Source of the DNA: Pseudomonas sp. PICF141
GTDB taxonomy: Bacteria; Pseudomonadota; Gammaproteobacteria; Pseudomonadales; Pseudomonadaceae
Length of the DNA stretch: 64,000 nt
Assembly: GCF_002286815.1 (NCBI RefSeq)
Contig: NZ_MUNM01000078.1
Coordinates: 1-64,000, forward strand
Direction: 5' to 3'
The notes below the pieces were generated by a model that saw only the letters and a list, made by a program, of their open reading frames with translations, did not search any database and had not been told where the DNA came from. This document shows positions 6,787-13,084 of the stretch, piece after piece. Within the stretch, counting starts at the first letter, position 1; each line of letters starts with the position of its first letter. The position numbers and the translations under genes were made by a program.

Positions 6787-8265
6787 CTATATGCTGGCTT
6801 TTGTTGCGGGCTCTTCAATTGCATCTTGCGCAGCAAGTCCATTTTCGACCTTTTGATTTTCAGCCTTGAGTATGCGTTCTGCCGTTTCACCTAGTTTTTT
6901 TGAGATTGCTGAAAAGCCTGGGATTTTAGAGAGTGCTTCCATCGAGTCAGACAGCTTCGCGCTGTTTTCCAATGCATCCATCAATGGATGGTCGGACTTG
7001 TTGTAGTCAGTAATGAGTTTGCCTGGGTTTTCAGAACTGACTTGGAGTAAGTTGAAAAGCAGTCTGGTTCTTAATTCGTCTCGCACAAGGTTGTCTCGTG
7101 GGAGCGATTCTATTTGATTTGATAGTCCAGAGAAGGTTTTGCCAAGCACGGCTTTGTGTGTGTACTCTTCAATAAGTCGTTTCGAAAGATTGAGCTTTTT
7201 ATTCGATGAGTAAGCGAACCATAATACAGGAAAGTAAAGAGGTAGGATTGAGACGATCAAGCTTGGTGTGTCCTTGATGACTTGAACTAAGTCGGAACCT
7301 TTCCATCCAAGCAGATATATGTCTACGAAAAACGGAATCAATGAAACTGCAACCATTAGCGCAATAGCAATGGCGAAACTTTTCTCATATTTCACTTGTG
7401 ACAATATTTCATCGTCTTTCTTTTTTTCATATGCTGCGCTCAGGCCTTCTGCCATTGCACCGGGTAATAGGCCGGTTAGCTGTGCATTGATAGCCGCGAT
7501 CCTGCTGTCTGATTTGTTAATTAGTTCTTCAAAGATGTCGTTGTTTTGTTTTAGTTTGGTTTCATGTTTTTCTGTTATGGTGTCGGTTAAGCTTTTGACT
7601 TTGTCATTTAGCTCAAGCGTAGCCTTTTCGATTCCGTCATATGCGGTTTGTAATTCGTCTATTAATCCATCAGTTCGTGCAGTGGTGCCGTCGCTACTTT
7701 TTATTTCTGCTCCGAGGATTTCTTTGTGAAGTTCGTCTATTTCTGATTTTCTTTTCATTGAGTGAGAAAGCAAGCTGTCCATGCTTTCACTCAATGTTTT
7801 AGAGTTGGTAAGTAGTGTTTTTGTAATTTCCACTTGCTCAGGTAATTTTTGACTTTCAACTAAAGCGGTTTTTATCACTGTATAGTTGGCTGTCACCTCG
7901 GATGCTTGAGTTTCAGCCAGTTCTTTGGTGTTTAGTAGTGCTGCGTAAGCCGCTTGATTGCTTGTGATAATTGATTCGGTCAGTGCTTTATCTTGTTCTA
8001 TAAGTGCTCTGGTTTTTCGTGTTTCAACGAGCTCTGCCTTCGCTTCAGTGTTGCATGCCGCAAGCTCCGTTAACGCGGTGTCGATATTTGCTTTTGTTGC
8101 GAGTATTTGCTCTTCAATCGCTTTGGAGTTTTTTGCGGCTTTGTTGGCGATTTCTTCCGAGTCAGTAGCCCTAGTTCTTATTTCTTGTCGCAGTGTTTCA
8201 AGTTTTTGCTCAACATCTGAGCGAAATGTGTCAAAAACTTTCTGGTCAACACCTAAAAGAGCCAT
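6787..8265 (-). CDS. long coiled-coil protein with two membrane segments, cargo gene
   Basis: A 492-residue protein. The first 270 residues or so are low-complexity helical sequence rich in A, E, K, L, T and S, as in an extended coiled coil. Two hydrophobic segments follow (about 295-320, FAIAIALMVAVSLIPFFV; and 335-355, IVSILPLYFPVLWFAY), then a soluble C-terminal domain of about 130 residues. With no signal peptide, both ends are probably cytoplasmic. GGGGAA precedes the ATG. The AT-rich composition contrasts with the flanking phage genes and suggests recent transfer. It somewhat resembles DUF6161-type proteins, but I am not certain. Domain logic (sensor coil plus membrane anchor) suits a defence effector; this is inference. 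Confidence 0.65.
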   Translation of the reverse strand: MALLGVDQKVFDTFRSDVEQKLETLRQEIRTRATDSEEIANKAAKNSKAIEEQILATKANIDTALTELAACNTEAKAELVETRKTRALIEQDKALTESIITSNQAAYAALLNTKELAETQASEVTANYTVIKTALVESQKLPEQVEITKTLLTNSKTLSESMDSLLSHSMKRKSEIDELHKEILGAEIKSSDGTTARTDGLIDELQTAYDGIEKATLELNDKVKSLTDTITEKHETKLKQNNDIFEELINKSDSRIAAINAQLTGLLPGAMAEGLSAAYEKKKDDEILSQVKYEKSFAIAIALMVAVSLIPFFVDIYLLGWKGSDLVQVIKDTPSLIVSILPLYFPVLWFAYSSNKKLNLSKRLIEEYTHKAVLGKTFSGLSNQIESLPRDNLVRDELRTRLLFNLLQVSSENPGKLITDYNKSDHPLMDALENSAKLSDSMEALSKIPGFSAISKKLGETAERILKAENQKVENGLAAQDAIEEPATKASI

Positions 8266-8432
8266 AAATTCCCCAATATCCTTATACGTGAAAGTTGATT
8301 ATTAAAACGGCAGAGGCTCAGTAGGCTTCTTTTGCCGCTGGAGCAGGCATCTATTTTCGTGCAAGCAGACAGCTTCCGCCACGTTCGGGGCATCAGTCAA
8401 CGAGAGGAAAGCGCATTTTTTACAATCATGCG

Positions 8433-8461
8433 TTGCGTTACCCGTAACGTAGGTTTATAGT
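8433..8461 (+). promoter_or_regulatory. sigma-70-type promoter of the small-gene operon
   Basis: TTGCGT (8433-8438) and TATAGT (8456-8461) are separated by 17 bp and point toward the gene at 8505. The expected start of transcription is near 8468. Twin operators overlap the -35 and the start region. Confidence 0.6.
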
Positions 8462-8482
8462 ATTGGTTCGTTACGGGTAACG
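8436..8482. promoter_or_regulatory. twin 14-bp palindromic operators
   Basis: CGTTACCCGTAACG (8436-8449) and CGTTACGGGTAACG (8469-8482) are exact reverse complements of each other, and each is itself palindromic apart from its two central bases. Centres are 33 bp apart, about three helical turns. One copy covers the -35, the other lies just past the predicted start. This is a classic repressor arrangement. The regulator is not identified; the product of the gene at 8505 is one candidate. Confidence 0.7.
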
Positions 8483-8504
8483 GATGGCGATTAGCGGAGG
8501 AAAT

Positions 8505-8768
8505 ATGACTGACGAGAAGAAACCCAAAGGTCTAGCCGAAAGGCAGCGACTGTTTCGCGAGCGACAGCGTGAGGCCGGGTTCACGCAGAGGACGTTGTGG
8601 ATTCATGTTGAAGCTGAGGACGCGGGCAGGCGCGCAGCTGCCAATGGTGAGCCTTGTGAGCCCATGGGTACCATGCACCCTCTAAGCTGGGCGGCAGGAT
8701 GGGTTAGCGAAACAGAAAGCATGGGCCCGGAACTTGTGGAGGATATCCGGCGAAGCAAACACCCTTGA
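8505..8768 (+). CDS. small phage-type protein, possible DNA-binding autoregulator
   Basis: An 87-residue protein with a strongly basic N-terminus (KGLAERQRLFRERQREAGF) followed by QRTLWIHVEAED, a pattern seen in small phage proteins with a ribbon-helix-helix-like fold. The ATG at 8505 follows GGAGGAAAT; an upstream in-frame ATG at 8484 would place that binding site inside the coding region and is rejected. It is the first gene behind the twin-operator promoter, so it may bind the operators itself. That is inference. Confidence 0.55.
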   Translation: MTDEKKPKGLAERQRLFRERQREAGFTQRTLWIHVEAEDAGRRAAANGEPCEPMGTMHPLSWAAGWVSETESMGPELVEDIRRSKHP

Positions 8769-8822
8769 TCTGGGTGATTTTTATCGGCTGAGGATTCAGC
8801 CCATTTTAGGAAAAGGTGCCAA

Positions 8823-8842
8823 CCCGGTGCGCTAACACCGGG
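8823..8842 (+). repeat. hairpin in the intergenic leader
   Basis: Arms CCCGGTG (8823-8829) and CACCGGG (8836-8842) around a 6-nt loop, lying between the gene ending at 8768 and that starting at 8880. There is no T-run, so termination is unlikely; it could protect the downstream message or affect translation. Confidence 0.45.
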
Positions 8843-8879
8843 CCTGGCTATCACACGACGCAACTTCAAGGGACACGTC

Positions 8880-9065
8880 ATGCAACTTAAACAGAATACC
8901 ATCCAAATTCTTGATGCGCGTGGAGAAATCATCGGCACCATGAAGCTGCCGGCCAGCATCAAGCTGACCGATCTGGCCTCGCTGAAAATGCTGGGCGCTA
9001 TCAGCGTGAAGGTCTTGCCTTGCTCCACTCCGTTCAGTGGAATCACTGTAGGGGGTGCCCAATGA
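8880..9065 (+). CDS. small unknown protein (61 aa)
   Basis: A 61-residue protein starting MQLKQNTIQILDARGEIIGT, probably a small beta-hairpin-rich fold. A hairpin at 8823-8842 precedes it. Its TGA overlaps the ATG of the next gene (ATGA at 9062). Similar tiny proteins occur in Pseudomonas prophage early operons, but I cannot assign a function. Confidence 0.5.
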   Translation: MQLKQNTIQILDARGEIIGTMKLPASIKLTDLASLKMLGAISVKVLPCSTPFSGITVGGAQ

Positions 9066-9307
9066 GCCAGGCCAGCGCCAGCATCGCCGACGAGGCTCTT
9101 GAGCTACTGCGCGCCACGCATGAACGCATCAACAATATGCGGGTGCTGTTCAACGCCATCATCAAGGACCTAAAGCACGGCGAGTCGCACGATATCGAAG
9201 AGCTGGCCAACCTCGGCGGCTTCCTGGGGTACGACTGGGCGAACTATGTCGACTGCGAAATCGAGAAGATGCAGGCCGCTCTGGACACCGCGGAGGTGGC
9301 CAAATGA
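9062..9307 (+). CDS. small unknown helical protein (81 aa)
   Basis: Start chosen at the ATG (9062) overlapping the previous stop, not the earlier ATG at 9020 that lies inside the preceding gene. The product (MSQASASIADEALELLRATH and on) is helical and acidic, ending in a long helix (CEIEKMQAALDTAEVAK). It is coupled on both sides: its TGA overlaps the next ATG at 9304. Likely an early-region accessory protein; no family recognised. Confidence 0.55.
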   Translation: MSQASASIADEALELLRATHERINNMRVLFNAIIKDLKHGESHDIEELANLGGFLGYDWANYVDCEIEKMQAALDTAEVAK

Positions 9308-9630
9308 TCGGGCAAATCAAAAGCCGTGATGATCTGAGCTTTACGAAGCGCGACGACGGGGGGCGGCTTATCAATTGGCCCCTGTATAACCGCGGTGTGC
9401 CGGCGGACTGGGCAAAGGGTATCGCCTGTTTCGATGGTGAGGTCTTTGAGCTGGCCTCCCACGATGAAACCGAAGCCTTCCACGCCATCCAATTCGCCAT
9501 TGTGGGAATGGGTGGGCGGTGCACAAGCCTCGAAACTGGCTTTATTGATCGCGTGGCCCGGGCGGCGGTAATTGGGCTTCGTGCACTGCGTGATGGAGCC
9601 GAGCCGTTCGCTCCCACAGACACTGACTGA
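9304..9630 (+). CDS. small unknown protein (108 aa)
   Basis: The last gene of the plus-strand four-gene operon. It is a soluble protein of 108 residues (MIGQIKSRDDLSFTKRDDGG and on) with a central domain containing FDGEVFELASHDETEAFHAI. The ATG overlaps the previous stop. A hairpin followed by a T-rich stretch at 9659-9690 ends the operon. No function is recognised. Confidence 0.55.
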   Translation: MIGQIKSRDDLSFTKRDDGGRLINWPLYNRGVPADWAKGIACFDGEVFELASHDETEAFHAIQFAIVGMGGRCTSLETGFIDRVARAAVIGLRALRDGAEPFAPTDTD

Positions 9631-9658
9631 CAACAACGAAAACTCCGTAGTAACCAGG

Positions 9659-9690
9659 GCACTACCCCGCAACAGGGTGGTGCCTTCTTG
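9659..9690 (+). terminator. probable terminator of the small-gene operon
   Basis: Arms ggcactaccc and gggtggtgcc pair with one G-T wobble around a short loop and are followed by ttcttgt. It lies about 30 bp past the end of the gene at 9304-9630. Confidence 0.5.
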
Positions 9691-9762
9691 TATCAGGCCC
9701 ACCGGCGGCGGATGAGCAATGCCTGTTTTGACAGACTGGTATGGTAGATATTTATAAGGGTG

Positions 9763-9906
9763 TATTGATTCGATACAGGAAGAATTGATTTAGTGGTATT
9801 GAATCAATACACGATGGGTTGATTTCTGAACCCAACCGGACAGAACGGTACTGTTAGTTTTTCTACGTGTATTGATTCGATACCGCTCTGTGTATTGATT
9901 TGATAC
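9763..9906. other. cluster of four near-palindromic 15-mers, candidate replication origin
   Basis: Four copies of GTATTGAWTYRATAC lie at 9763-9777, 9796-9810, 9869-9883 and 9892-9906. The second is a perfect 7+1+7 palindrome (GTATTGAATCAATAC). Start-to-start spacings are 33, 73 and 23 bp. The tract is AT-rich and contains a gggtt/aaccc hairpin (9816-9833). The genes on either side are convergent, so no promoter is needed here. That favours an origin with iterons over an operator. The adjacent gene (9911-10324) encodes a replication-type winged-helix protein that may bind them. Confidence 0.55.
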
Positions 9907-9910
9907 CGGA

Positions 9911-10324
9911 TCAAATCGAATTTGTCAGGTCTCGGACCGTTCTCGGCGGGGCGCTAGTTGGGGATATTTCGAGTTCTTTGCCCGGGCAATCGTCGATCGA
10001 ATACCAGGAAAGCGCGTACAGGGCGCACCGCGAGCCGTGCCGGGAGAAAACGCTGCTTCGGGTCTGGATGATCCATCCACCACTCAAGAGATCAGTCAGC
10101 GCCTTTTGCAGAATGTTCGGAGAGCTCACTCCCCACTCTTTCGCCATTGTTCTTGTGGCTGACAGGTCGCCGTTGTTATTCCCGTTGTACTGCATGTGCA
10201 GCTCCATCAGCACCCCTCTGGCAGTGAAACTCAGCGCACGATAGGGGGCAGACTGCCCCATCTGCCACAGCATCATGGCAAATGGTTTAGCCTTGGGTTT
10301 GAACCCCTTTCTTTTTGTAGCCAT
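9911..10324 (-). CDS. winged-helix replication-type protein
   Basis: A 137-residue protein starting MATKRKGFKPKAKPFAMMLW. The pattern YRALSFTARGVLMELHMQY, then NNGDLSATRTMAKEWGV and LTDLLSGGWI, is a winged-helix domain of the type found in phage and plasmid replication proteins; the C-terminus ends in a proline/serine-rich tail. The ATG at 10324 is preferred: the upstream extension to 10426 runs through a perfect palindrome and into the preceding gene. The stop lies 5 bp from the last repeat of the candidate origin. Role as initiator is inferred from the domain and position. Confidence 0.6.
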   Translation of the reverse strand: MATKRKGFKPKAKPFAMMLWQMGQSAPYRALSFTARGVLMELHMQYNGNNNGDLSATRTMAKEWGVSSPNILQKALTDLLSGGWIIQTRSSVFSRHGSRCALYALSWYSIDDCPGKELEISPTSAPPRTVRDLTNSI

Positions 10325-10344
10325 ACGGCCGCTCACAGGCAGGC

Positions 10345-10378
10345 GCAGAAATGCCCTCAACGTTGAGGGCATTTCTGC
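10345..10378. repeat. 34-bp perfect palindrome
   Basis: Two 17-bp arms meet without a spacer at AACGTT (10345-10361 and 10362-10378; core GCCCTCAACGTTGAGGGC). It lies between the HTH gene and the replication-type gene, both on the minus strand. As RNA it forms a long hairpin with only a weak T-stretch (ATTTCT), so it may attenuate or process the message between the two genes, or be a binding site. Confidence 0.6.
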
Positions 10379-10388
10379 TGTCTTTGGG

Positions 10389-10625
10389 TTACGACGCTTC
10401 GCGCATGAGAATGTACTTGGCCACACGGTGAGGTGGCCGGCCTGGCTCAGTTGACTGATGCGTCCAATAGGTGCGGATCTCGTGACCCTTTTTCCTGAGC
10501 CGGCGGATGGTGTTTGGTGGCTGGACGATATCCAGGTCCTTTGCCGCCTCTATGGTCGACACTGGGCCGTTTCTCAGCGCCTCGATCATCTTACGGTCTT
10601 GCTCGGTTGAAGAATGGCGTGTCAT
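10389..10625 (-). CDS. small helix-turn-helix protein
   Basis: A 78-residue protein. Residues about 10-50 (DRKMIEALRNGPVSTIEAAK, then NTIRRLRKKGHEI) form a winged-helix/HTH unit, followed by a wing-like TYWTHQSTEPGRPPHRVAKY. The fold suits a phage regulator or replication accessory. Its ATG overlaps the stop of a 41-aa ORF (ATGA), continuing the coupled chain from the AlpA-like gene. Confidence 0.6.
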   Translation of the reverse strand: MTRHSSTEQDRKMIEALRNGPVSTIEAAKDLDIVQPPNTIRRLRKKGHEIRTYWTHQSTEPGRPPHRVAKYILMREAS

Positions 10626-10747
10626 AGTTTGCCCTTCACGTTGGTGCTATCCAGTGTGTTTTCGCTGAGGCGGTGCTCGAACACCGCCTTGGCAATCTTC
10701 CGCGCAGCCCTGCGCAATACTTCCTCCTTATTCTTTTCGCGCTTCAC
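10622..10747 (-). CDS. 41-aa basic ORF between AlpA-like and HTH genes
   Basis: On the minus strand a GTG at 10745-10747 overlaps the stop of the AlpA-like gene (GTGA). The frame reads M-K-R-E-K-N-K-E-E-V-L-R-R-A-A-R-K-I-A-K and continues to a TGA overlapping the next ATG at 10623-10625. GGAGG inside the frame also precedes an in-frame TTG that could give a 31-residue form. Overlap at both ends and lack of any gap argue that it is translated. The sequence is basic and helical; function unknown. Confidence 0.5.
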   Translation of the reverse strand: MKREKNKEEVLRRAARKIAKAVFEHRLSENTLDSTNVKGKL

Positions 10748-10947
10748 CGTGCGCCTGCCTTAGCTGCACGCTCAATGAACGCCTTCAGTTCGGACGCCAG
10801 TGCGAGACGCCGGCGGCCAATCTTGAAAGTTTTGATTTCCCCTTGGGCGATGAGCTCATAAGTAGCTGAGCGCGAGATCCCCAAGATGCGCGCTGATTCT
10901 TCGACGCTCACCGATAGCGGTGCCATTTGCTGCTGTGTTTGTTCCAT
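10744..10947 (-). CDS. AlpA/excisionase-type HTH protein
   Basis: A 67-residue protein of the MerR-like HTH_17 excisionase family. VSVEESARILGISRSATYEL is the helix-turn-helix, and GEIKTFKIGRRRLALASELK is the wing. Such proteins regulate or direct excision of integrated elements, including satellites, and often activate the integrase. It is the first gene of the minus-strand operon and faces the divergent ribbon-helix-helix gene at 11132. The start at 10947 follows a ggagac stretch. The family call is firm; its exact role here is inferred. Confidence 0.75.
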   Translation of the reverse strand: MEQTQQQMAPLSVSVEESARILGISRSATYELIAQGEIKTFKIGRRRLALASELKAFIERAAKAGAR

Positions 10948-11017
10948 GGTTGTCTCCTAGATTCCGACGCCGAAGAGGGTGCCAGATGTTGCTAGGTTAC
11001 AACGCATAAATCTATCG

Positions 11018-11052
11018 GTGCAAGCAAATGCTAAACAGTATTGTACTTGCAC
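11018..11052. promoter_or_regulatory. inverted repeat in the divergent control region
   Basis: GTGCAAG (11018-11024) and CTTGCAC (11046-11052) form an inverted repeat with centres 28 bp apart, between the divergent AlpA-like and ribbon-helix-helix genes. It probably marks a regulator binding site for one or both promoters. No clear -35/-10 pair could be assigned, although TTGACA occurs at 11056-11061. Confidence 0.4.
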
Positions 11053-11093
11053 GGATTGACAGTGGTTTGCGTGTCGCGCAAGCTGTGCCTATC

Positions 11094-11110
11094 AGGTCAG
11101 TTCCTGACCT
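11094..11110. promoter_or_regulatory. operator candidate AGGTCAG-n3-CTGACCT
   Basis: A 7-bp inverted repeat 21 bp upstream of the ribbon-helix-helix gene start. Its position would let the product of that gene block its own expression. Autoregulation is inferred from the arrangement. Confidence 0.45.
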
Positions 11111-11131
11111 TTACAGAACAGATGGAATGGT

Positions 11132-11605
11132 ATGGCCACTAAGACAAGTAAGCGGACCGGCGAGACCAGCACGACAGTCAGCGTGGGAATAAGGATCGAC
11201 CCAAAGATTAAGTTCGCCCTGGACATGATGGGGAGACTACAAAAGCGATCGCTCACCGCTGTGATCGAATGGGCTATTTCTAATGCGATGAGCCAGCAAG
11301 CTATCGATAGCTCGCATGGCGTCACTAAAATTACCGAAGCTATCGATGCGATTTGGTCCACAGACGAAGCGACCAGATTCATCAATATGTGTTTCGAAGT
11401 TCCAACGATGCTCACCTACGATGAACTGAGGCTTTGGGATACGATCAAGCTAAGCAAGCTTTTTTGGACTACTGGGTGCGCTACTGAATTTAGGGCGCAC
11501 CTCGATGAATGGAGGCTCCGGCTAAACTGGAGCTTGCTAAAAGATCACGTCGAAGAGCACAAAAACTCGCCGTCGGTGGTCGAATTTAGTGACGTCCCGT
11601 TTTAG
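11132..11605 (+). CDS. ribbon-helix-helix-like protein (157 aa)
   Basis: Residues about 12-55 (TSTTVSVGIRIDPKIKFALD, then MMGRLQKRSLTAVIEWAI) have a beta strand followed by two helices, as in ribbon-helix-helix DNA-binding proteins. About 100 further residues form a separate helical domain of unknown function (with YDELRLWDTIKLSKLFW). It is transcribed divergently from the AlpA operon and convergently with the integrase, ending 11 bp from it. It may be the element's main regulator; this is inference. An inverted repeat lies just upstream. Confidence 0.6.
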   Translation: MATKTSKRTGETSTTVSVGIRIDPKIKFALDMMGRLQKRSLTAVIEWAISNAMSQQAIDSSHGVTKITEAIDAIWSTDEATRFINMCFEVPTMLTYDELRLWDTIKLSKLFWTTGCATEFRAHLDEWRLRLNWSLLKDHVEEHKNSPSVVEFSDVPF

Positions 11606-11616
11606 CGGATCAACAA

Positions 11617-12828
11617 TCAGATCAACTCCACGGCCGCCGCCTTGGTGCCCGGCGCTAGATGGGCATACCGAAGCGTCATCTTGATATCCGCGTGCCCCAG
11701 CAGGTCCCGCACCGTGTTGAGTGGCACGCCGGCCATCACCAAGCGTGACGCGAAGTCGTGACGCATATCGTGCCAGCGAAACCCCTCGATATTGGCTCGC
11801 TCTAGTAGCTTGAGCCAGGCGCTTTTAACGTCCTCCAGGCGGCCGCCGGCCTGACTCGGGAAAACGTACCGAGACTTCCCGACCTGCTTTTTCCAACCCT
11901 CCAGCACGCCGAAGGTTTCCTTGTTCATTGGGATATGCCGTGTGTCGCTCGTTTTCGTGGTGGCGCCGGCGGCGGTTATCGTTTTCGTTTGGAAGTTCAC
12001 CGCTGACCATTTCAGGTCAAACAACTCGCCGCGCCTCATGCCGGTATTCAGCGACACCAGCACCATGGGCTTCAGGTGATCTGTGAAGGGCAGTTGCAGC
12101 AAACCTTGCATCTGCTCTTTACCGCGGTCTGCTCGCCACTTGTTCGCAGTCTCGCGCTCGGCCCGCGCTTCGTCTTGACGCGCGTCCAGCGCTTGGCGCA
12201 GTCGCTTGGTCTCGTCGGCATCCAGATAGCGGACCAGCCCCATGGAGTCGACCTTGAGGGCTTTGAGCCTCTCCATCGGATGGGCGTCGATGTACTCCCA
12301 TTCAACAGCTCTACTGAAGACGCCGCTGATGGAGCCCATTTTGCGGTTGACCGTCGACGGCTTGTTGCCAGACTGCATCCATCCCGTGCGGATTTGGTCC
12401 AAGTCGCGGCCGGTGATCGCGTTGAGACGCTGAGGCATGATCGCCTCGAAGTTGTTGTCGAGCGTGTGCAGGGTTTTCTCATGCCCTTTGTGGTGCGTCT
12501 TGAACCACGGCATATAGGTATCGTCGATGAATTGACGCAACGAGGGGAGGGCGGCACCTTTCCGCCCTTGGGCGACGGCCAGCGGCTCCCCGTGGGCGTG
12601 CGCATCGGCTAGGTACTGGGCGGCCTCAGTGCGCGCTTGATCAAGCGTCACCACTCCAACGCGGCCGAGGGTGGCATTCTTGTTGCGGCCCCAGGTGACC
12701 ATGTACGATTTATGCCCGCTTGGCAGCACACGGATGAACAGTCCGGGCTGTACAATGTCATGAACGCGGTAAGCTTTCGGCTCAGTGGGCAGGCTGCTGA
12801 TGAGTTTTTGGGTGATCTTCGTTTTCAA
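11617..12828 (-). CDS. int: tyrosine site-specific integrase
   Basis: A phage-type tyrosine recombinase of about 403 residues. Order: N-terminal arm-binding domain (PGLFIRVLPSGHKSYMVTWG), core-binding SAM-like domain, catalytic domain. Catalytic residues are readable: Arg in NTGMRRGELFDL, His and Arg in WHDMRHDFASRL, and Tyr in MTLRYAHL following LLGHADIK. The frame is open to 12888, but a TTG at 12826-12828 has CGGAG at suitable spacing, so I prefer it; the exact start is uncertain. It reads away from the tRNA fragment at 12955-13001, its presumed target. It carries out integration and, with the AlpA-like protein, probably excision. Confidence 0.9.
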   Translation of the reverse strand: MKTKITQKLISSLPTEPKAYRVHDIVQPGLFIRVLPSGHKSYMVTWGRNKNATLGRVGVVTLDQARTEAAQYLADAHAHGEPLAVAQGRKGAALPSLRQFIDDTYMPWFKTHHKGHEKTLHTLDNNFEAIMPQRLNAITGRDLDQIRTGWMQSGNKPSTVNRKMGSISGVFSRAVEWEYIDAHPMERLKALKVDSMGLVRYLDADETKRLRQALDARQDEARAERETANKWRADRGKEQMQGLLQLPFTDHLKPMVLVSLNTGMRRGELFDLKWSAVNFQTKTITAAGATTKTSDTRHIPMNKETFGVLEGWKKQVGKSRYVFPSQAGGRLEDVKSAWLKLLERANIEGFRWHDMRHDFASRLVMAGVPLNTVRDLLGHADIKMTLRYAHLAPGTKAAAVELI

Positions 12829-12871
12829 GCAGTACAGCTCCGTGACAGCACCGTGGCAGCAAAAATAACTA

Positions 12872-13001
12872 TACGGGGCCGTTTTCACGGACGCAACCGG
12901 ACGAGAAGCCCCGTAAATACTGGCCTACCTCAAGCCATGCGGCTTCTAAACTGACCCTCCTAAGGGGAAGGTTGGCAGTTCGAACCTGCCCTGGGACACC
13001 A
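12872..13001. other. attR region with 3' fragment of tRNA-Arg(CCT)
   Basis: Positions 12955-13001 match the 3' part of tRNA-Arg with anticodon CCT: anticodon loop CTCCTAA (12957-12963), the T arm GGCAG-TTCGAAC-CTGCC and the acceptor end CTGGGACACCA. The 5' half (acceptor, D arm) is absent; integrase-side sequence stands in its place. This is what insertion into a tRNA 3' end leaves at the far junction, with the intact tRNA at the other end, off-window. Inverted repeats tacggggc/gccccgta (12872-12879, 12908-12915) and agaagcc/ggcttct (12904-12910, 12941-12947) next to it may be arm-type protein sites. Confidence 0.8.
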
Positions 13002-13010
13002 TATAGTTGA

Positions 13011-13045
13011 AAGCCCCACGCAGAGTGATCTGGTGGGGCTTTTTT
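13011..13045 (+). terminator. terminator of the original tRNA-Arg gene
   Basis: AAGCCCCAC (13011-13019) pairs with GTGGGGCTT (13033-13041), followed by a T-run. It belongs to the chromosomal side of the junction. Confidence 0.75.
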
Positions 13046-13084
13046 GTGGCTGTCTGCAGCGATGGATTCGTTTCCAGCCCAACA

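Noticed and set aside
12900-13001. Complete tRNA-Arg gene
   Set aside because: Only the 3' part from the anticodon loop is present; no matching acceptor 5' strand or D arm is found upstream.
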